Counted from the first letter of the stretch, positions 48,622-59,212 are shown. The stretch is DNA of 64,000 nucleotides from Brevundimonas albigilva (GCF_023503965.1 NZ_CP097298.1:2745001-2809000), one strand, 5' to 3'. Notes: generated by a model not told the origin, from the sequence alone. Numbers and translations: made by a program.

Positions 48622-49152
48622 TTAGGCCGCTTCGGCGGTCGGGATCGGCTTCTTGGCGCTGAGGGACTTGGCCAGCAGTTCGACGGCCGCGTCCTTGTCG
48701 ATCTTGTTGGCCGCGGCGACTTCGCGGGCCATGCGGTCCAGGGCCGATTCATAGAGCTGGCGCTCCGAATAGGACTGTTCCGGCTGGGTGTCGGCGCGGT
48801 GCAGGTCGCGGACGACCTCGGCGATCGAGATCAGGTCGCCCGAGTTGATCTTGGCCTCGTACTCTTGAGCGCGGCGCGACCACATGGTGCGCTTGATGCG
48901 CGCGCGGCCCTTCAGCGTGGTCAGGGCCTTGGTCACGACGTCGTCGGCGGCCAGCGAACGCAGGCCGGCGGTCTTGGCCTTCTTGGTCGGGACGCGCAGG
49001 GTCATCTTCTCGTGGTCGAAGGTCACGACATAGACCTCCAGGCTCATGCCCGCGACTTCCTGGGTTTCGATGGCCGCCACCTTGCCGACGCCGTGCGCCG
49101 GATAGACGACCGCGTCGCCGACCTTGAACTCCAGACCCGTCTTGCTCGTCAT
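48622..49152 (-). CDS. CarD/CdnL family transcription regulator
   Basis: The 176-residue protein has the RNA-polymerase-binding Tudor-like domain (about 8-62, FKVGDAVVYPAHGVGKV) and a helical C-terminal DNA-binding domain (about 75-165, with WSRRAQEYEAKINSGDLIS). In Caulobacter and others CdnL stabilises open complexes at rRNA and other promoters and is tied to growth rate. A single gene with its own terminator. Confidence 0.93.
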   Translation of the reverse strand: MTSKTGLEFKVGDAVVYPAHGVGKVAAIETQEVAGMSLEVYVVTFDHEKMTLRVPTKKAKTAGLRSLAADDVVTKALTTLKGRARIKRTMWSRRAQEYEAKINSGDLISIAEVVRDLHRADTQPEQSYSERQLYESALDRMAREVAAANKIDKDAAVELLAKSLSAKKPIPTAEAA

Positions 49153-49573
49153 AATCGTCCTTTCCCGGTCAGGGCCGGGCGAAGCGAAGGCGCGTCGAAC
49201 GCAGACAGGTTCTCGTCCACCGGCGGGGCCGCTGGATGAAAAGATGCAGGCGTCAGATGCGGAAACGGATCACCAAACCTCTGGCCGATCCCGCCTTCAT
49301 GGACGGGATTCTGTCGCAAACACGGGCGGCGCGAAGATTCCGCGGACCGCCCGATCCAATGAAACAGAACCTATCACAAAATGACGGATTTTCAAAACGT
49401 CCACAGGGACGGCGTGGATTCACGGCATGGCTGGTTCGTTTGTGGCCGAAATCGGGCAATGATCCCCGACGACGAAGATGCGGGGATGATTTCTGCTCGG
49501 CGGTCATAGTATCAATCGTTTGCGCCCGGCATGGCTTTGCGGTGAGTGGGCCGCCTTTGAACGAGCGAACGCC
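49153..49573. other. carD-cysD divergent gap
   Basis: This 421-base gap holds the promoters of carD (minus) and cysD (plus). The stretch 49355-49400 is notably richer in A/T than its surroundings, which suits promoter DNA for carD. No regulator site or riboswitch was recognised. A long in-frame reading to 49520 on the plus strand starts with TTG and may be part of cysD. Confidence 0.5.
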
Positions 49574-50518
49574 TTGCCTGTCAGTCCCGCCGCATCCCTG
49601 ACCCCCGCCGTGTCGCGCGAGCGGCTCACCCATCTGCAGCGCCTGGAGGCCGAGAGCATCCACATCATGCGCGAGGTGGCCGCCGAGGCCGAGCGCCCGG
49701 TGATGCTGTATTCGATCGGCAAGGATTCGGCGGTGATGCTGCACCTGGCCCGCAAGGCCTTCTTCCCGTCCAGGCCGCCGTTCCCGCTGCTGCACGTCGA
49801 CACGACGTGGAAGTTCCGCGCCATGTACGAGATGCGCGAGCGGATGGCGGCCGAACTGGGCTTCGAGCTGCTGGTGCACCGGAACCCCGACGCCCTCGCG
49901 CGCGGCATCAATCCGTTCGACCACGGCTCGGCCCTGCACACCGACCTGTGGAAGACGGAAGGGTTGAAGCAGGCGCTGAACCTGCACGGCTTCGACGCGG
50001 CCTTCGGCGGCGCCCGGCGCGACGAGGAGAAGTCGCGGGCCAAGGAGCGCATCTTCTCGTTCCGCACGGCCGAGCACCGCTGGGATCCCAAGAACCAGCG
50101 GCCCGAGCTCTGGCGACTATACAACACGCGAAAGCGGCCGGGCGAAAGCATCCGTGTCTTCCCGATCTCCAACTGGACCGAGCTGGACGTCTGGCAATAC
50201 ATCCACCTGGAAAACATCCCCATCGTGCCGCTGTATTTCGCCGCCGAGCGGCCGGTGGTGGAGCGCGACGGGGCCCTGATCATGGTCGACGACGACCGTT
50301 TCCCGCTGCGTGCCGGCGAAACGCCGCGGATGCGTTCGGTCCGGTTCCGCACCCTGGGCTGCTATCCGCTGACGGGGGCGGTGGAGAGCACGGCCGCGAC
50401 CCTGCCCGACATCATCCAGGAGATGCTGCTGACCACGACGTCCGAGCGCCAGGGCCGGGTGATCGACCACGACCAGTCCGCCTCGATGGAGAAGAAGAAG
50501 CAGGAAGGCTATTTCTGA
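49574..50518 (+). CDS. cysD: sulfate adenylyltransferase subunit 2
   Basis: CysD is the catalytic ATP sulfurylase subunit that activates sulfate to APS. It matches the family closely: [19 protein letters not shown], the PP-loop [39 protein letters not shown] and the ending [20 protein letters not shown]. The start is uncertain: TTG 49574, TTG 49520 and GTG 49610 are all in frame and none has a clear ribosome site. GTG 49610 would give 302 residues, the E. coli length. The stop overlaps the cysNC start (TGATG). Confidence 0.94.
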   Translation: MPVSPAASLTPAVSRERLTHLQRLEAESIHIMREVAAEAERPVMLYSIGKDSAVMLHLARKAFFPSRPPFPLLHVDTTWKFRAMYEMRERMAAELGFELLVHRNPDALARGINPFDHGSALHTDLWKTEGLKQALNLHGFDAAFGGARRDEEKSRAKERIFSFRTAEHRWDPKNQRPELWRLYNTRKRPGESIRVFPISNWTELDVWQYIHLENIPIVPLYFAAERPVVERDGALIMVDDDRFPLRAGETPRMRSVRFRTLGCYPLTGAVESTAATLPDIIQEMLLTTTSERQGRVIDHDQSASMEKKKQEGYF

Positions 50519-52443
50519 TGGCCGCCAAGATCTACGAAGCGTCCGACCTGATCGCCGCTGACATCGCGGCCTATCTGGATGCGCACCAGAACAAGAGCCT
50601 GCTGCGCTTCATCACCTGCGGCAGCGTGGACGACGGAAAGTCGACCCTGATCGGGCGGCTGCTCTACGATTCCAAGATGATCTTCGAGGATCAGATGGCG
50701 GCGCTGGAGGCGGACAGCCGCCGCGTCGGCACCCAAGGGGGCGACATCGACTTCGCCCTGCTGGTCGACGGCCTGGCGGCCGAGCGCGAGCAGGGCATCA
50801 CCATCGACGTGGCCTATCGCTTCTTCTCGACCGATCGACGCAAGTTCATCGTCGCCGACACCCCGGGACACGAGCAGTACACCCGCAACATGGTCACCGG
50901 CGCCTCCACCGCCGACGCGGCCGTGATCCTGATCGACGCGCGGCGGGGCGTGCTGACCCAGACGCGGCGGCACGCCTATCTGGTCAGCCTCCTGGGCATC
51001 CGCCACGTGATCCTGGCGGTCAACAAGATGGACCTGATGGGCTGGTCCCAGGCGGTGTTCGACGAGATCGTGGCCGACTTCTCGGCCTTCGCCGAGCGGA
51101 TCGGGGTCGAGGATTTCCACGCCGTGCCGATGTCGGCCCTGCGCGGCGACAACATCGCCGAGGCCAGCGGCCGCTCGCCCTGGTACGCCGGGCCGCCGCT
51201 GATGACCCTGCTGGAGACGCTGCCGGTCGACGACGACCTGTCGGCCGATCCGTTCCGGATGCCGGTGCAGTGGGTCAATCGGCCCGACCTGGACTTTCGC
51301 GGCTTCTCCGGCCTGATCGCGGCGGGGACGGTGCGGCCGGGCGACCCCGTGCGGGTCGCGCCGTCGGGCAAGACCTCGACTGTCGCGCGCATCGTCACCG
51401 CCGACGGCGACCTGGACCGGGCGGTCGCCGGCCAGTCGATCACCCTGACCCTGGCCGACGAGATCGACGTGTCGCGCGGCGACGTGCTGGCGGCGGCCGA
51501 CGCCCCGCCCGAGGCGGCCGACCAGTTCGAGGCGACCCTGGTGTGGATGGACGACGAGGCCATGCTGCCGGGCCGGCCCTATCTGCTGAAGGTCGGCGCC
51601 CGGCTGGTCGGGGCGACGATCACCGAGCCCAAGCACAAGGTGGACGTCAACACCCTGGAGCAGCGCCCGGCCAAGCGGCTGGAGCTGAACGAGATCGGCG
51701 TGTGCAACCTGTCGCTGGACGCCGCGGTCGCCTTCGATCCCTATGCGGCGAACCGGGACCTGGGCGGCTTCATCCTGATCGACCGCATCTCCAACCGCAC
51801 GGTCGGGGCGGGGATGCTGCACTTCGCGCTGCGCCGGGCCCACAACATCCACTGGCAGGACCTGTCGGTCGACAAGGCCGCCCGCGCCGCGATCAAGAAC
51901 CAGCGCGGCCGGGTCGTCTGGCTGACCGGCCTGTCCGGCGCCGGCAAGTCGACCATCGCCAACCTGGTCGAGAAGCGCCTGCACGCCGACGGCCGCCACA
52001 CCTATCTGCTGGACGGGGACAACGTCCGCCACGGCCTGAACCGCGACCTGGGCTTCACCGAGGAGGACCGGGTCGAGAACATCCGCCGCGTGGCCGAGGT
52101 GTCCAAGCTGATGGTGGACGCCGGCCTGATCGTCTTGGTCAGCTTCATCTCGCCCTTCCGGGCCGAGCGCCGCATGGCCCGCGACCTGATGGCGCCGGGC
52201 GAGTTCGTCGAGGTGCACGTCGATACGCCGTTGGCCGTGGCCGAGGCCCGCGACGTCAAGGGCCTCTACAAGAAGGCCCGCGCCGGCGAGCTGAAGAACT
52301 TCACCGGCATCGACAGCCCCTATGAGGCGCCCGAAGCGCCCGAGATCGTGGTGGACACCACCACCATGACGGCCGAACAGGCCGCCGAACGCATCGCCGC
52401 CTGGCTGGACCAGGCCGAACCGCCGACGGACTTCAGCATCTGA
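50518..52443 (+). CDS. cysNC: bifunctional sulfate adenylyltransferase subunit 1 / adenylylsulfate kinase
   Basis: This fusion joins the CysN GTPase (about 1-440), which drives ATP sulfurylase, to the CysC APS kinase (about 450-641), which makes PAPS. CysN motifs are GSVDDGKST at 35-43, DTPGHEQYT and NKMDLMGW. The APS kinase has its own P-loop GLSGAGKST at 471-479 and the block [17 protein letters not shown]. The 641-residue length fits other CysNC fusions. It overlaps cysD by one base, so the two subunits are translationally coupled. The pathway leads to PAPS for sulfation or reduction to sulfide. Confidence 0.96.
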   Translation: MAAKIYEASDLIAADIAAYLDAHQNKSLLRFITCGSVDDGKSTLIGRLLYDSKMIFEDQMAALEADSRRVGTQGGDIDFALLVDGLAAEREQGITIDVAYRFFSTDRRKFIVADTPGHEQYTRNMVTGASTADAAVILIDARRGVLTQTRRHAYLVSLLGIRHVILAVNKMDLMGWSQAVFDEIVADFSAFAERIGVEDFHAVPMSALRGDNIAEASGRSPWYAGPPLMTLLETLPVDDDLSADPFRMPVQWVNRPDLDFRGFSGLIAAGTVRPGDPVRVAPSGKTSTVARIVTADGDLDRAVAGQSITLTLADEIDVSRGDVLAAADAPPEAADQFEATLVWMDDEAMLPGRPYLLKVGARLVGATITEPKHKVDVNTLEQRPAKRLELNEIGVCNLSLDAAVAFDPYAANRDLGGFILIDRISNRTVGAGMLHFALRRAHNIHWQDLSVDKAARAAIKNQRGRVVWLTGLSGAGKSTIANLVEKRLHADGRHTYLLDGDNVRHGLNRDLGFTEEDRVENIRRVAEVSKLMVDAGLIVLVSFISPFRAERRMARDLMAPGEFVEVHVDTPLAVAEARDVKGLYKKARAGELKNFTGIDSPYEAPEAPEIVVDTTTMTAEQAAERIAAWLDQAEPPTDFSI

Positions 52444-52460
52444 AGCCCGCCGGCTGATCC

Positions 52461-55019
52461 CTAGACGATCCAGGCGTGGTCCTGGGTTTGGCGGATGTGG
52501 TCGATGTCGTTGGCGGGGATGCGGTGGAGGTCGGCCACGTCGGGCCCGGCGTCGGCGGCGTGCAGGGCGTCGAACCAGGCAGGCGGCAGGGTGTCGACGG
52601 CGGCGATGTCCGGGGCCGGCGCCTTGTGGGCGTCGAACGTCGGCATGACCTGGCCGGTCAGGTCGAGGTCGGCGGCCAGGACGAAGGCGTCGTCGTCGAG
52701 GCCGTCCGAACCGATCACGATGGGATCGCGGAAGTCTTCGGGGGCCAGGATCGCCTTGCCCGGCTCGGCGGCGGCCAGGGCGCCGTTGTTCCCGCCAGCG
52801 ACCTGAATCCCACCCAGCCACAGGCCGGCGGTCAACCCCACGTGCTCGGCGCTTTCGGAGAAGTTGAGCAGCATCTGGGCGCGGTTCGATGCGCCGCTGT
52901 CCAACTGGCTGGTCCAGTGGGCCAGGCCGCCGGCGTCGGGTTCGCGGTTCAGGGTGAAGCGGTACATCTGGGCCACGAAGTCGGCGTTCGACAGGTTTCC
53001 GTACTTCTGCTGGAACTCGGCGGCCGAGGCGAAGGCGGCGGCGATGTCGATCAGGGCCGTGCCGTCCTTGAGGTTCTGGGTCCAGACGGCCAGGCCGCCG
53101 ACGTCAGCCAGGCGGTCGAAGGTGGCGTCATAGAGACGGGCGATGATCTTGGCCTGGTCGTCGGCGACCCACAGGCCGCGGTTCAGCACCGAGGCGGTGT
53201 TGTTGACGTGCTCGGCGCTCTCGGAGAAGGCGACCAGCATGTCGGTTCGGTTCAGCGAGCCGTTGTCGAGGCGTGCGGTCCAGTTGGCCAGGCCGCCGGC
53301 GTCGGGCTCGCGCCGCAGGGTGGTGCGATACAGCTGGGCGACATAATCCTGGTTGGACAGGCCGCCGAAGTTGGCCTGGAACTCGGCGGAATCCAGGAAG
53401 GCCTGGGCCATCTGGGTCAGGGTCAGCCCGCCTTCCAGCCGGTCGAGCCAGTTCTCGAAGCCGCCCTGGTCGGACTGGCGGGCCAGGGCGGCGTCGTACA
53501 TCCGCATCACCTGGGCCGCCTGGCTGGCCGCGTCGAACGTCAGGGTCCCGTCGACGAAGCGCAGGTTCTCGATCGAGACCAGCGCATCGGTCCCTTCGCC
53601 GGCCCCAGAGATCGAGGTGCTGTCGGCCACATACATCCGCCGCGCCGAGGCGTAGAGCGCCGTGTCCACGCCCGCGCCGCCGTCCAGCAGGTCATTGCCG
53701 CCCGCGCCGGTCAGGGTGTCATTTCCCGCGCCCGCGGCGAAGATGTTGGCGGCGGCGTCGCCAATGAAGTTGTCGTTGAAGGCTGTGCCGTAGGCGCCCT
53801 CGATCGAGACGAGAGTGTCGATCCCGTGCGCGACCGAGTTGGCCTGACCCGTCGCTAGGTTGACCGTGACCGCATTCGGCGCGGTGCGATAGTCCGCCAT
53901 GTCCAGACCCGCACCACCGTCCAGACGATCGTTCCCCGCTCCCCCGATCAGAACGTCGTCGCCCTCCATCCCGCGCAGATCGTCGTGGCCGCCATTGCCG
54001 TTCAGGATGTTGTTGGCGACGTTGCCTGTGACGATGTCGTCTCCATCGCCCGCGATGGCGTTCTCGATCAGCGAGCGGATGTCGCCCTGATAGAGCAGCG
54101 CATTGGCCAGATTGCCCGCCGCATAGATCGGCCGGAGGGCGCCGCCCGGTGTATCGGCCCTTTGGATCAGTGTCGCGAGCATGGAGGAATCGAAGGTCGA
54201 CCACTCACCGGGTTGCAGGCTGATGACTTGATCGCGGTCGAAGTTGCTGAAGTCATAGGTGTCGACGCCGCCGCCGTCCCAGATCGTCCGCAACACCACG
54301 TCATAGGCTGGAACAGCTCCGCCCACCCCATTGACCACCATCTGACCGGTCGCCGGGTCGAAGACGTAGGTGGTGTCCGTCGCATTGAAAGCGAAGTTCG
54401 CCCCATACAGATACTGCAGCGCGGCGATATCGAGCATCATGAAGCTCTGCTCGTGATGCGACCCGCTGTAGTCGCCGTCCTGCTGCGTGGTGTGCAGCCG
54501 GTAGGACATGGTCGAATATTCGATGGAGTCATAGGCGAGAGGGATGGGACCCCACTGGCCCTCGTGCGGGTGCGACAGGCCCAGCGCATGACCCAATTCG
54601 TGACGCAGGATGTGCGAGACCGTATCGCCTAGGACCGGATCGGCGTTGGCGTTGTTGGCGAACCACTGATCACCGTTCTGCTGAAAGTCTCCCGGGCCGT
54701 AGGCGTAGGCCCCGTTTCCGGGATCGTCGAACCGGCCCCAGCGCAACTGTGAGGCGGCTGGGTCGCCCTCCACGAAGGTCAGGGTGGTGAAGGTGGCGAT
54801 CTCATCCAGCAAGGCCACGGCGTGGGTCGCCCAGGCTGCGGAGAAGGCTTGGAAGTTCTGCAGGTGCCAGTCGCTGGGGTAGCCTGGCTGCCCGCCGTTG
54901 TAGGCGGTGGAGGATCCGGGGAAGGCGTAGGTCAGGCGCGCATCGGTCCATCGCGTGCCCAGAAACATCCCATCGATGAGCGGGTCGCCCGATCGGATGA
55001 CGACTTCGGAGTGCGGCAT
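52461..55019 (-). CDS. M10 (serralysin-like) metalloprotease with RTX and DUF4214 repeats
   Basis: The 852-residue protein has a metzincin catalytic domain with HELGHALGLSH at 140-150 and the Met-turn Met171 in IEYSTMSYR. A peptidase M10 C-terminal and RTX region (about 320-470) follows, with calcium-binding nonapeptides such as GGAGNDRLDGGAG. Two DUF4214 repeats (about 505-620 and 630-745, with YRTTLRREPDAGGL and YRFTLNREPDAGGL) lie toward the end. There is no signal peptide, as expected for export by a type I system, but no such transporter genes are near. It is probably secreted or held at the surface; the substrate is unknown. Confidence 0.92.
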   Translation of the reverse strand: MPHSEVVIRSGDPLIDGMFLGTRWTDARLTYAFPGSSTAYNGGQPGYPSDWHLQNFQAFSAAWATHAVALLDEIATFTTLTFVEGDPAASQLRWGRFDDPGNGAYAYGPGDFQQNGDQWFANNANADPVLGDTVSHILRHELGHALGLSHPHEGQWGPIPLAYDSIEYSTMSYRLHTTQQDGDYSGSHHEQSFMMLDIAALQYLYGANFAFNATDTTYVFDPATGQMVVNGVGGAVPAYDVVLRTIWDGGGVDTYDFSNFDRDQVISLQPGEWSTFDSSMLATLIQRADTPGGALRPIYAAGNLANALLYQGDIRSLIENAIAGDGDDIVTGNVANNILNGNGGHDDLRGMEGDDVLIGGAGNDRLDGGAGLDMADYRTAPNAVTVNLATGQANSVAHGIDTLVSIEGAYGTAFNDNFIGDAAANIFAAGAGNDTLTGAGGNDLLDGGAGVDTALYASARRMYVADSTSISGAGEGTDALVSIENLRFVDGTLTFDAASQAAQVMRMYDAALARQSDQGGFENWLDRLEGGLTLTQMAQAFLDSAEFQANFGGLSNQDYVAQLYRTTLRREPDAGGLANWTARLDNGSLNRTDMLVAFSESAEHVNNTASVLNRGLWVADDQAKIIARLYDATFDRLADVGGLAVWTQNLKDGTALIDIAAAFASAAEFQQKYGNLSNADFVAQMYRFTLNREPDAGGLAHWTSQLDSGASNRAQMLLNFSESAEHVGLTAGLWLGGIQVAGGNNGALAAAEPGKAILAPEDFRDPIVIGSDGLDDDAFVLAADLDLTGQVMPTFDAHKAPAPDIAAVDTLPPAWFDALHAADAGPDVADLHRIPANDIDHIRQTQDHAWIV

Positions 55020-55151
55020 GATCAGAAACTCCCTTGGAGACGAGGGGAGCCTACAGCCACGCTCTGGGAATCGGCAAGTTCGTCAGCCGGCGTTATCGCA
55101 ATGGGGTGCTGTTCGGCACCGACCGTTCATGGCCGGCGCCGAACGATCGCT

Positions 55152-55937
55152 TTACAGCACCCCGATCATCGAGGCGACCAGGGGGTGGCGGACGATGTCG
55201 CGTTCGGCCAGGCGGACGACGGCGATGTCGTCGACCGCCTCAAGCCGGGCCGAGATGTCGGCCAGGCCCGAGACGCCGGGAAGCAGGTCGGATTGGTGCG
55301 GGTCGCCGGTGACGACCATGGTGGAGTGCCAGCCCAGCCGGGTCAGCAGCATCTTCAGCTGGACGTAGGTGCAGTTCTGGGCCTCGTCCACGACGATGAA
55401 GGCGTTGTTCAGGGTGCGGCCGCGCATGTAGCCGATAGGGGCGATCTCGATCAGGCCCTCGGCCATCAGCGCCTTGACCCGCTTCATGCTGAGGCGGTCC
55501 GACAGGGCGTCGTAGAGGGGGCGCAGATAGGGGGCCAGCTTGTCCTCCATGTCGCCGGGCAGGAAGCCGATCGATTCGCCGGCCTCGACGGCGGGGCGGC
55601 TCAGCACGATGCGGCCGACCTTGCCCGCCTCCAGCGCCTCGACCGCCTTGGCCACGGCCAGATAGGTCTTGCCGGTGCCGGCCGGGCCCAGGGCCATGAC
55701 CAGGTTGTGGTGGTCGATCGCCGTCATCAGTTCGGCCTGGCCGTCCGACTTGGGCTTCAGCGTCTTCAGATAGGCCTGGTCGCGGTCGTCGTTGGACGGG
55801 TAGGGCGACCAGCCGCCCCGATCCGCGCGTTGCTCATGGGCATGGAGCCGCCGAACCTTGGATTCCTCCATGAAGTCCCGTGAATCGAGAATCCCGTGCT
55901 CACGGGCCTGACGCTTGATCGCCGCACGCTTGGTCAT
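55152..55937 (-). CDS. PhoH family ATPase
   Basis: The 261-residue protein has Walker A GPAGTGKT at 84-91, Walker B with IVVDEAQNCT, and the PhoH sequences SRPAVEAGESIGFLPGD and MVVTGDPHQSDLLP. PhoH-type ATPases are thought to act as RNA helicases or in RNA turnover. ATG 55937 was chosen with GGAGG upstream; the longer frame to 56087 is not conserved. It is not next to ybeY, unlike many PhoH genes. The 132-base gap on its downstream side separates it from the M10 protease gene. Confidence 0.92.
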   Translation of the reverse strand: MTKRAAIKRQAREHGILDSRDFMEESKVRRLHAHEQRADRGGWSPYPSNDDRDQAYLKTLKPKSDGQAELMTAIDHHNLVMALGPAGTGKTYLAVAKAVEALEAGKVGRIVLSRPAVEAGESIGFLPGDMEDKLAPYLRPLYDALSDRLSMKRVKALMAEGLIEIAPIGYMRGRTLNNAFIVVDEAQNCTYVQLKMLLTRLGWHSTMVVTGDPHQSDLLPGVSGLADISARLEAVDDIAVVRLAERDIVRHPLVASMIGVL

Positions 55938-56252
55938 GGACGCCTCCAGGGCATGAAAAAGGCGGACCCGCGTGGGCGCCGCCTTGGGTGGACTTGGGAA
56001 GGAAGAAGTCGAAGCCTGCCGAATGGCCGCCCGGATCGACAGCGGGGCCGTCCGCAACGGGGATGTCCCGCCGCCTGACGACCGCACCCGGATCCCAACG
56101 CGCCACGCGAAGCTCCGTCACTGACCGGACCGGGCTTGATCCGGCTTCGGATTCGGGGCCGATATGTCGGTCTCGAATCGCATCAACACTCTGATGCTAA
56201 CGTGGTTTCCAAACGCTTAAAGCGTTCTTTTTCGAAGATGATCGGTGTTCGG

Positions 56253-56780
56253 ATGACTGTTTACGCGCTTGACGACAAAGGTCCTCAGCTTCCGCCGGAA
56301 GGCGAATACTGGATCGCGCCGAATGCTGTGGTCATAGGGAACGTGATTCTTCATCGCGACGCCAGCGTCTGGTTCGGCGCGGTGCTGCGAGGGGACAATG
56401 AGGCGATCACCCTGGGCGAGGGCTCGAACGTTCAGGACGGGGCGGTGCTGCACACCGATCCGGGCTCGCCGCTGACGCTGGGGCGCGGGGTGACGGTGGG
56501 GCACCAGGCCATGCTGCACGGCTGCGAGGTCGGGGACTACAGCCTGATCGGCATCGGGGCGGTGGTGCTGAACGGGGCGAAGATCGGCAGGAATTGCATC
56601 ATCGGCGCCAACGCCCTGATCACCGAGGGCAAGGTGATCCCCGACAACAGCCTGGTCGTGGGGCAGCCCGGCAAGGTGGTGCGCGAGCGCGATCCCGACC
56701 ATGTGGCGGTGCTGAAGATGTCGGCCGACCACTATGTGGCGAACTGGAAGCGGTATGCGGCGGGGTTGCGCCCGCTCTGA
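56253..56780 (+). CDS. gamma-class carbonic anhydrase-like protein
   Basis: The 175-residue protein is a left-handed beta-helix of hexapeptide repeats. The zinc-binding His residues of the gamma-carbonic anhydrase family are at H67, H84 and H89 ([16 protein letters not shown]). The C-terminal helix (about 145-175) is typical. Many such proteins are annotated as YrdA/CaiE-like acetyltransferase relatives, and activity is not proven. ATG 56253 is used; ATG 56238 is also possible. A palindromic element starts directly after its stop. Confidence 0.9.
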   Translation: MTVYALDDKGPQLPPEGEYWIAPNAVVIGNVILHRDASVWFGAVLRGDNEAITLGEGSNVQDGAVLHTDPGSPLTLGRGVTVGHQAMLHGCEVGDYSLIGIGAVVLNGAKIGRNCIIGANALITEGKVIPDNSLVVGQPGKVVRERDPDHVAVLKMSADHYVANWKRYAAGLRPL

Positions 56781-56909
56781 TCGTCCTTCCGGGGCTTCGC
56801 GCGAGGAACCCGGAACCCAGGACCGCAATCGCGATCCATACCGCGTCGTTGGCGCCGGCGCTGTCCTGCTGGGTTCCGGGTTCGTCCTGCGGACGCCCCG
56901 GAATGACGA
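56781..56909. repeat. MITE-like palindromic element, copy 1
   Basis: The element is a set of nested inverted repeats: TCGTC (56781-56785) with GACGA (56905-56909), TTCCGGGGC (56787-56795) with GCCCCGGAA (56895-56903), and GAACCCGGAACCCAG (56806-56820) with CTGGGTTCCGGGTTC (56869-56883). It fills almost exactly the gap between the carbonic anhydrase stop and the ribF stop (56912). Copy 2 is at 59271-59430. Confidence 0.9.
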
Positions 56910-56911
56910 AG

Positions 56912-57844
56912 TCAGGAAGTCGTCAACGCCGCCCGCGCCGCGGCGGCGTCCCGCTCGATCTGGGCCTTGAGGGCGTCCAGGCCGTCGAAGGTCTGCTCGC
57001 CGCGCAGCCAGGCGATCAACTGGACGTCCAGCGTCTGGCCGTACAGGTCGCCGTCGAAGTCGAACAGCCAGGCCTCGAGAAGAGGCGTCTGCAGCGCATA
57101 CATGGGCCGCACGCCCAGACTGGCGACGCCGTCGAAGGTCCGGCCGTCGGGAAGTTGCGCGCGGATCGCATAGACGCCGTAGGCCGGCCGCATATAGTCG
57201 CCCAGGTCGATGTTGGCGGTGGGCACGCCGATGGTGCGGCCGCGCTTGTCGCCGTGGATCACCTCGCCCCGGATAGCGAAGGGACGGCCCAGGATGGCGG
57301 CGGCGCGGGCCATGTCCGCGGCCTTCAGCGCCTCGCGCACGGCGCTGGACGACAGCTTCAGCCCGTCCGCGTCGTCGATCCGCTGGGCCACCGAGACGCC
57401 GAAGCCCAGGCGCTCGCCATAGGTCCTGAGCGCCTCGGGCGAGCCCGAGCGGCCCTTGCCGAAGGTGAAGTCGAAGCCGACGGCGGCGTGGCGGATCCCC
57501 AGACCCTGGGCCAGGACGCGCTGGGCGAAGTCGGCGTCGCCCATGCCCGCCATCTCGCCGTCGAAGGGGAGGAGATAGAGGACGTCGACGCCCAGCGGCG
57601 CCAGGGCCTGGGCCATCTGATCGGCCGTCATCAGGCGGAAGGGGGCGGCGTCGGGCTGGAACCACCGACGGGGGTGGGGACCGAAACTGACCACGCCCAG
57701 CGGAACGCCCAGGCGCTCGGCGGCCGCGCGCGCCTTTGCGATGACCGCCTGATGGCCCCGGTGCACGCCGTCGAAGGCGCCGACCGCGACCGCCGCGCCC
57801 CGGTCGGCGTCGGACAGTCCGCGCCAGTCCCGGACGATCCGCAT
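56912..57844 (-). CDS. ribF: bifunctional riboflavin kinase/FAD synthetase
   Basis: RibF makes FMN from riboflavin and then FAD. The N-terminal adenylyltransferase domain (about 1-180) has GAFDGVHRGHQ at 22-32 and FTFGKGRSGSPEAL. The C-terminal kinase domain (about 185-305) has RGEVIHGDKRGRTIGVPTAN and the ending region GEQTFDGLDALKAQIERD. The 310-residue length is normal. Its start is at 57844, overlapping the MaoC stop by 1 base, so the two are probably co-transcribed. Confidence 0.96.
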   Translation of the reverse strand: MRIVRDWRGLSDADRGAAVAVGAFDGVHRGHQAVIAKARAAAERLGVPLGVVSFGPHPRRWFQPDAAPFRLMTADQMAQALAPLGVDVLYLLPFDGEMAGMGDADFAQRVLAQGLGIRHAAVGFDFTFGKGRSGSPEALRTYGERLGFGVSVAQRIDDADGLKLSSSAVREALKAADMARAAAILGRPFAIRGEVIHGDKRGRTIGVPTANIDLGDYMRPAYGVYAIRAQLPDGRTFDGVASLGVRPMYALQTPLLEAWLFDFDGDLYGQTLDVQLIAWLRGEQTFDGLDALKAQIERDAAAARAALTTS

Positions 57845-58305
57845 CAGCGGGCGGAGGGCTTGCGCCGGCGCGGCACCCGGACGACCGCGACGCCGTCCAT
57901 GATCAGGGCGCCGTTGACGAAGCCCTCGCAGCTCAGCTTCACGCGGGCGGCGTCCGGCTCGATCTCGATCACGGTGATCACGATGCGCACCTCGTCGTCG
58001 ATCCGCACCGGCTGGTGGAAGGCCAGGGTCTGGGAGATGTAGATCGAGCCCGCGCCGGGCAGGATGGTGCCGACCACGGCCGAGCCGAACGAGGCGCTGA
58101 GCAGGCCATGCGCGATGCGGCCGCGATAGGCGGTCTTGGAGGCGAAGGCCTCGTCCAGATGCACGGGATTGAAGTCGTCGGACGCCTCGGCGAACAGCTG
58201 GATGCGCTGCTCCGTCGCCACGACGATCTTCTCGGCGGCCATGCCGACGTGAAGTTCATCCAGGATATAGCCCCCGGACGGATGCTGCTGAACCAGATCG
58301 ACCAT
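57844..58305 (-). CDS. MaoC-like dehydratase
   Basis: The 153-residue hot-dog-fold protein has the hydratase 2 motif: ASDDFNPVHLDEAFASKTAYRGRIAHGLL (two pieces, about 42-70), with Asp and His of the catalytic dyad in FNPVH and GRIAHG. It is probably an enoyl-CoA hydratase of fatty-acid or polyhydroxyalkanoate metabolism; the exact substrate is unknown. It lies in a minus-strand run with the HAD gene upstream and ribF downstream. Confidence 0.92.
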   Translation of the reverse strand: MVDLVQQHPSGGYILDELHVGMAAEKIVVATEQRIQLFAEASDDFNPVHLDEAFASKTAYRGRIAHGLLSASFGSAVVGTILPGAGSIYISQTLAFHQPVRIDDEVRIVITVIEIEPDAARVKLSCEGFVNGALIMDGVAVVRVPRRRKPSAR

Positions 58306-58343
58306 CGGACGGCTTTAGCGGGGGTGCGACGAAATGGCCATCC

Positions 58344-59212
58344 TCACCACGCCAGTTCCAGCGCGGCGTAACGGGCGTAGGTCGTTTCCGCCTTCAGCAG
58401 GTCGGCGGCGCGGGCGGGGTCGAGGGCGCCGTCCGGGCCCTTGGCCTGGTCGCCGTGGATGCCCTGGGCGATGAACAGGCAGTCCAGGCCTTGCGCATTG
58501 GCGCCCATCACGTCCGTCACCACCCCGTCGCCGATGCACAGGACGCGCGAACGATCGACCGGACCGCCCGCTAGCGTCTCGGCCTCGCGAATCGCCAGGT
58601 CGTAGATCGGGGCGTAGGGCTTGCCCGCCATGACGACGCGGCCGCCCAGCGATCGTACAGGTCCGCCAGCGCGCCGCCGCAGTAGATCAGCTTGTCGCCG
58701 CGCTGGACCACGCGGTCGGGATTGGCGCAGATCAGCTCCAGGCCGCGGGCCGCGCCGGCGGCGAAACGGTCGCGATAGTCCTCGGGCGTTTCCGTGTCGT
58801 CGTCCACCGGGCCGGTCACGGAGATGAAGGCGGCGTCGGCGGCGCCGGTCGCGCGGTTCAGGTCCAGCCCGGCGTAGAGGGCGTCGTCACGCTCGGGTCC
58901 GACGATCCAGGCCGGGCCGGGCGCGCGCTTGGCCAGTTCGGCGCGGGTGGCGTCGCCGGAGGTTACGAAGGCCTTCCACGCCTCGCGCGGCACGCCCAGG
59001 CCGTCCAACTGGGCGATCACGTCCGTGGCCGGGCGGGGGGAGTTGGAGATCAGCACGACATGGCCGCCCCGCTGGTTGAAGCGGGTCAGGGCCTGGCAGG
59101 CCGCCGGCCAGCTTTCGCGGCCGTTGTGGATCACGCCCCAGACGTCGCAGAGCAGGATGTCGTAGTCGCCGGCGATCTCGCCGAGATGGGGAAGCGGATG
59201 GGGGAGGGTCAT
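58344..59212 (-). pseudogene. HAD hydrolase, class IIA (TIGR01459 type), frame-shifted
   Basis: The protein is a phosphatase of the haloacid dehalogenase superfamily with a class IIA cap. Motif I is LLCDVWGVIHNG near residues 20-31, motif II has VVLISNSPRP, and motif IV is CIGDGVVTDVMGANAQ in the second frame. The frame breaks near 58650 (ctgggcggccgc missing one G), and the rest continues as VVMAGKPYAPIYDLA. The ATG at 59212 has GGGAGGG upstream. A homopolymer sequencing error is likely. The substrate is unknown. Confidence 0.88.

Noticed and set aside
52461..55019. Possible toxin/effector system around the RTX protease
   Set aside because: No immunity, activation or secretion gene flanks it. 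Neighbours are cysNC and phoH, so the protease is treated as a stand-alone secreted enzyme.
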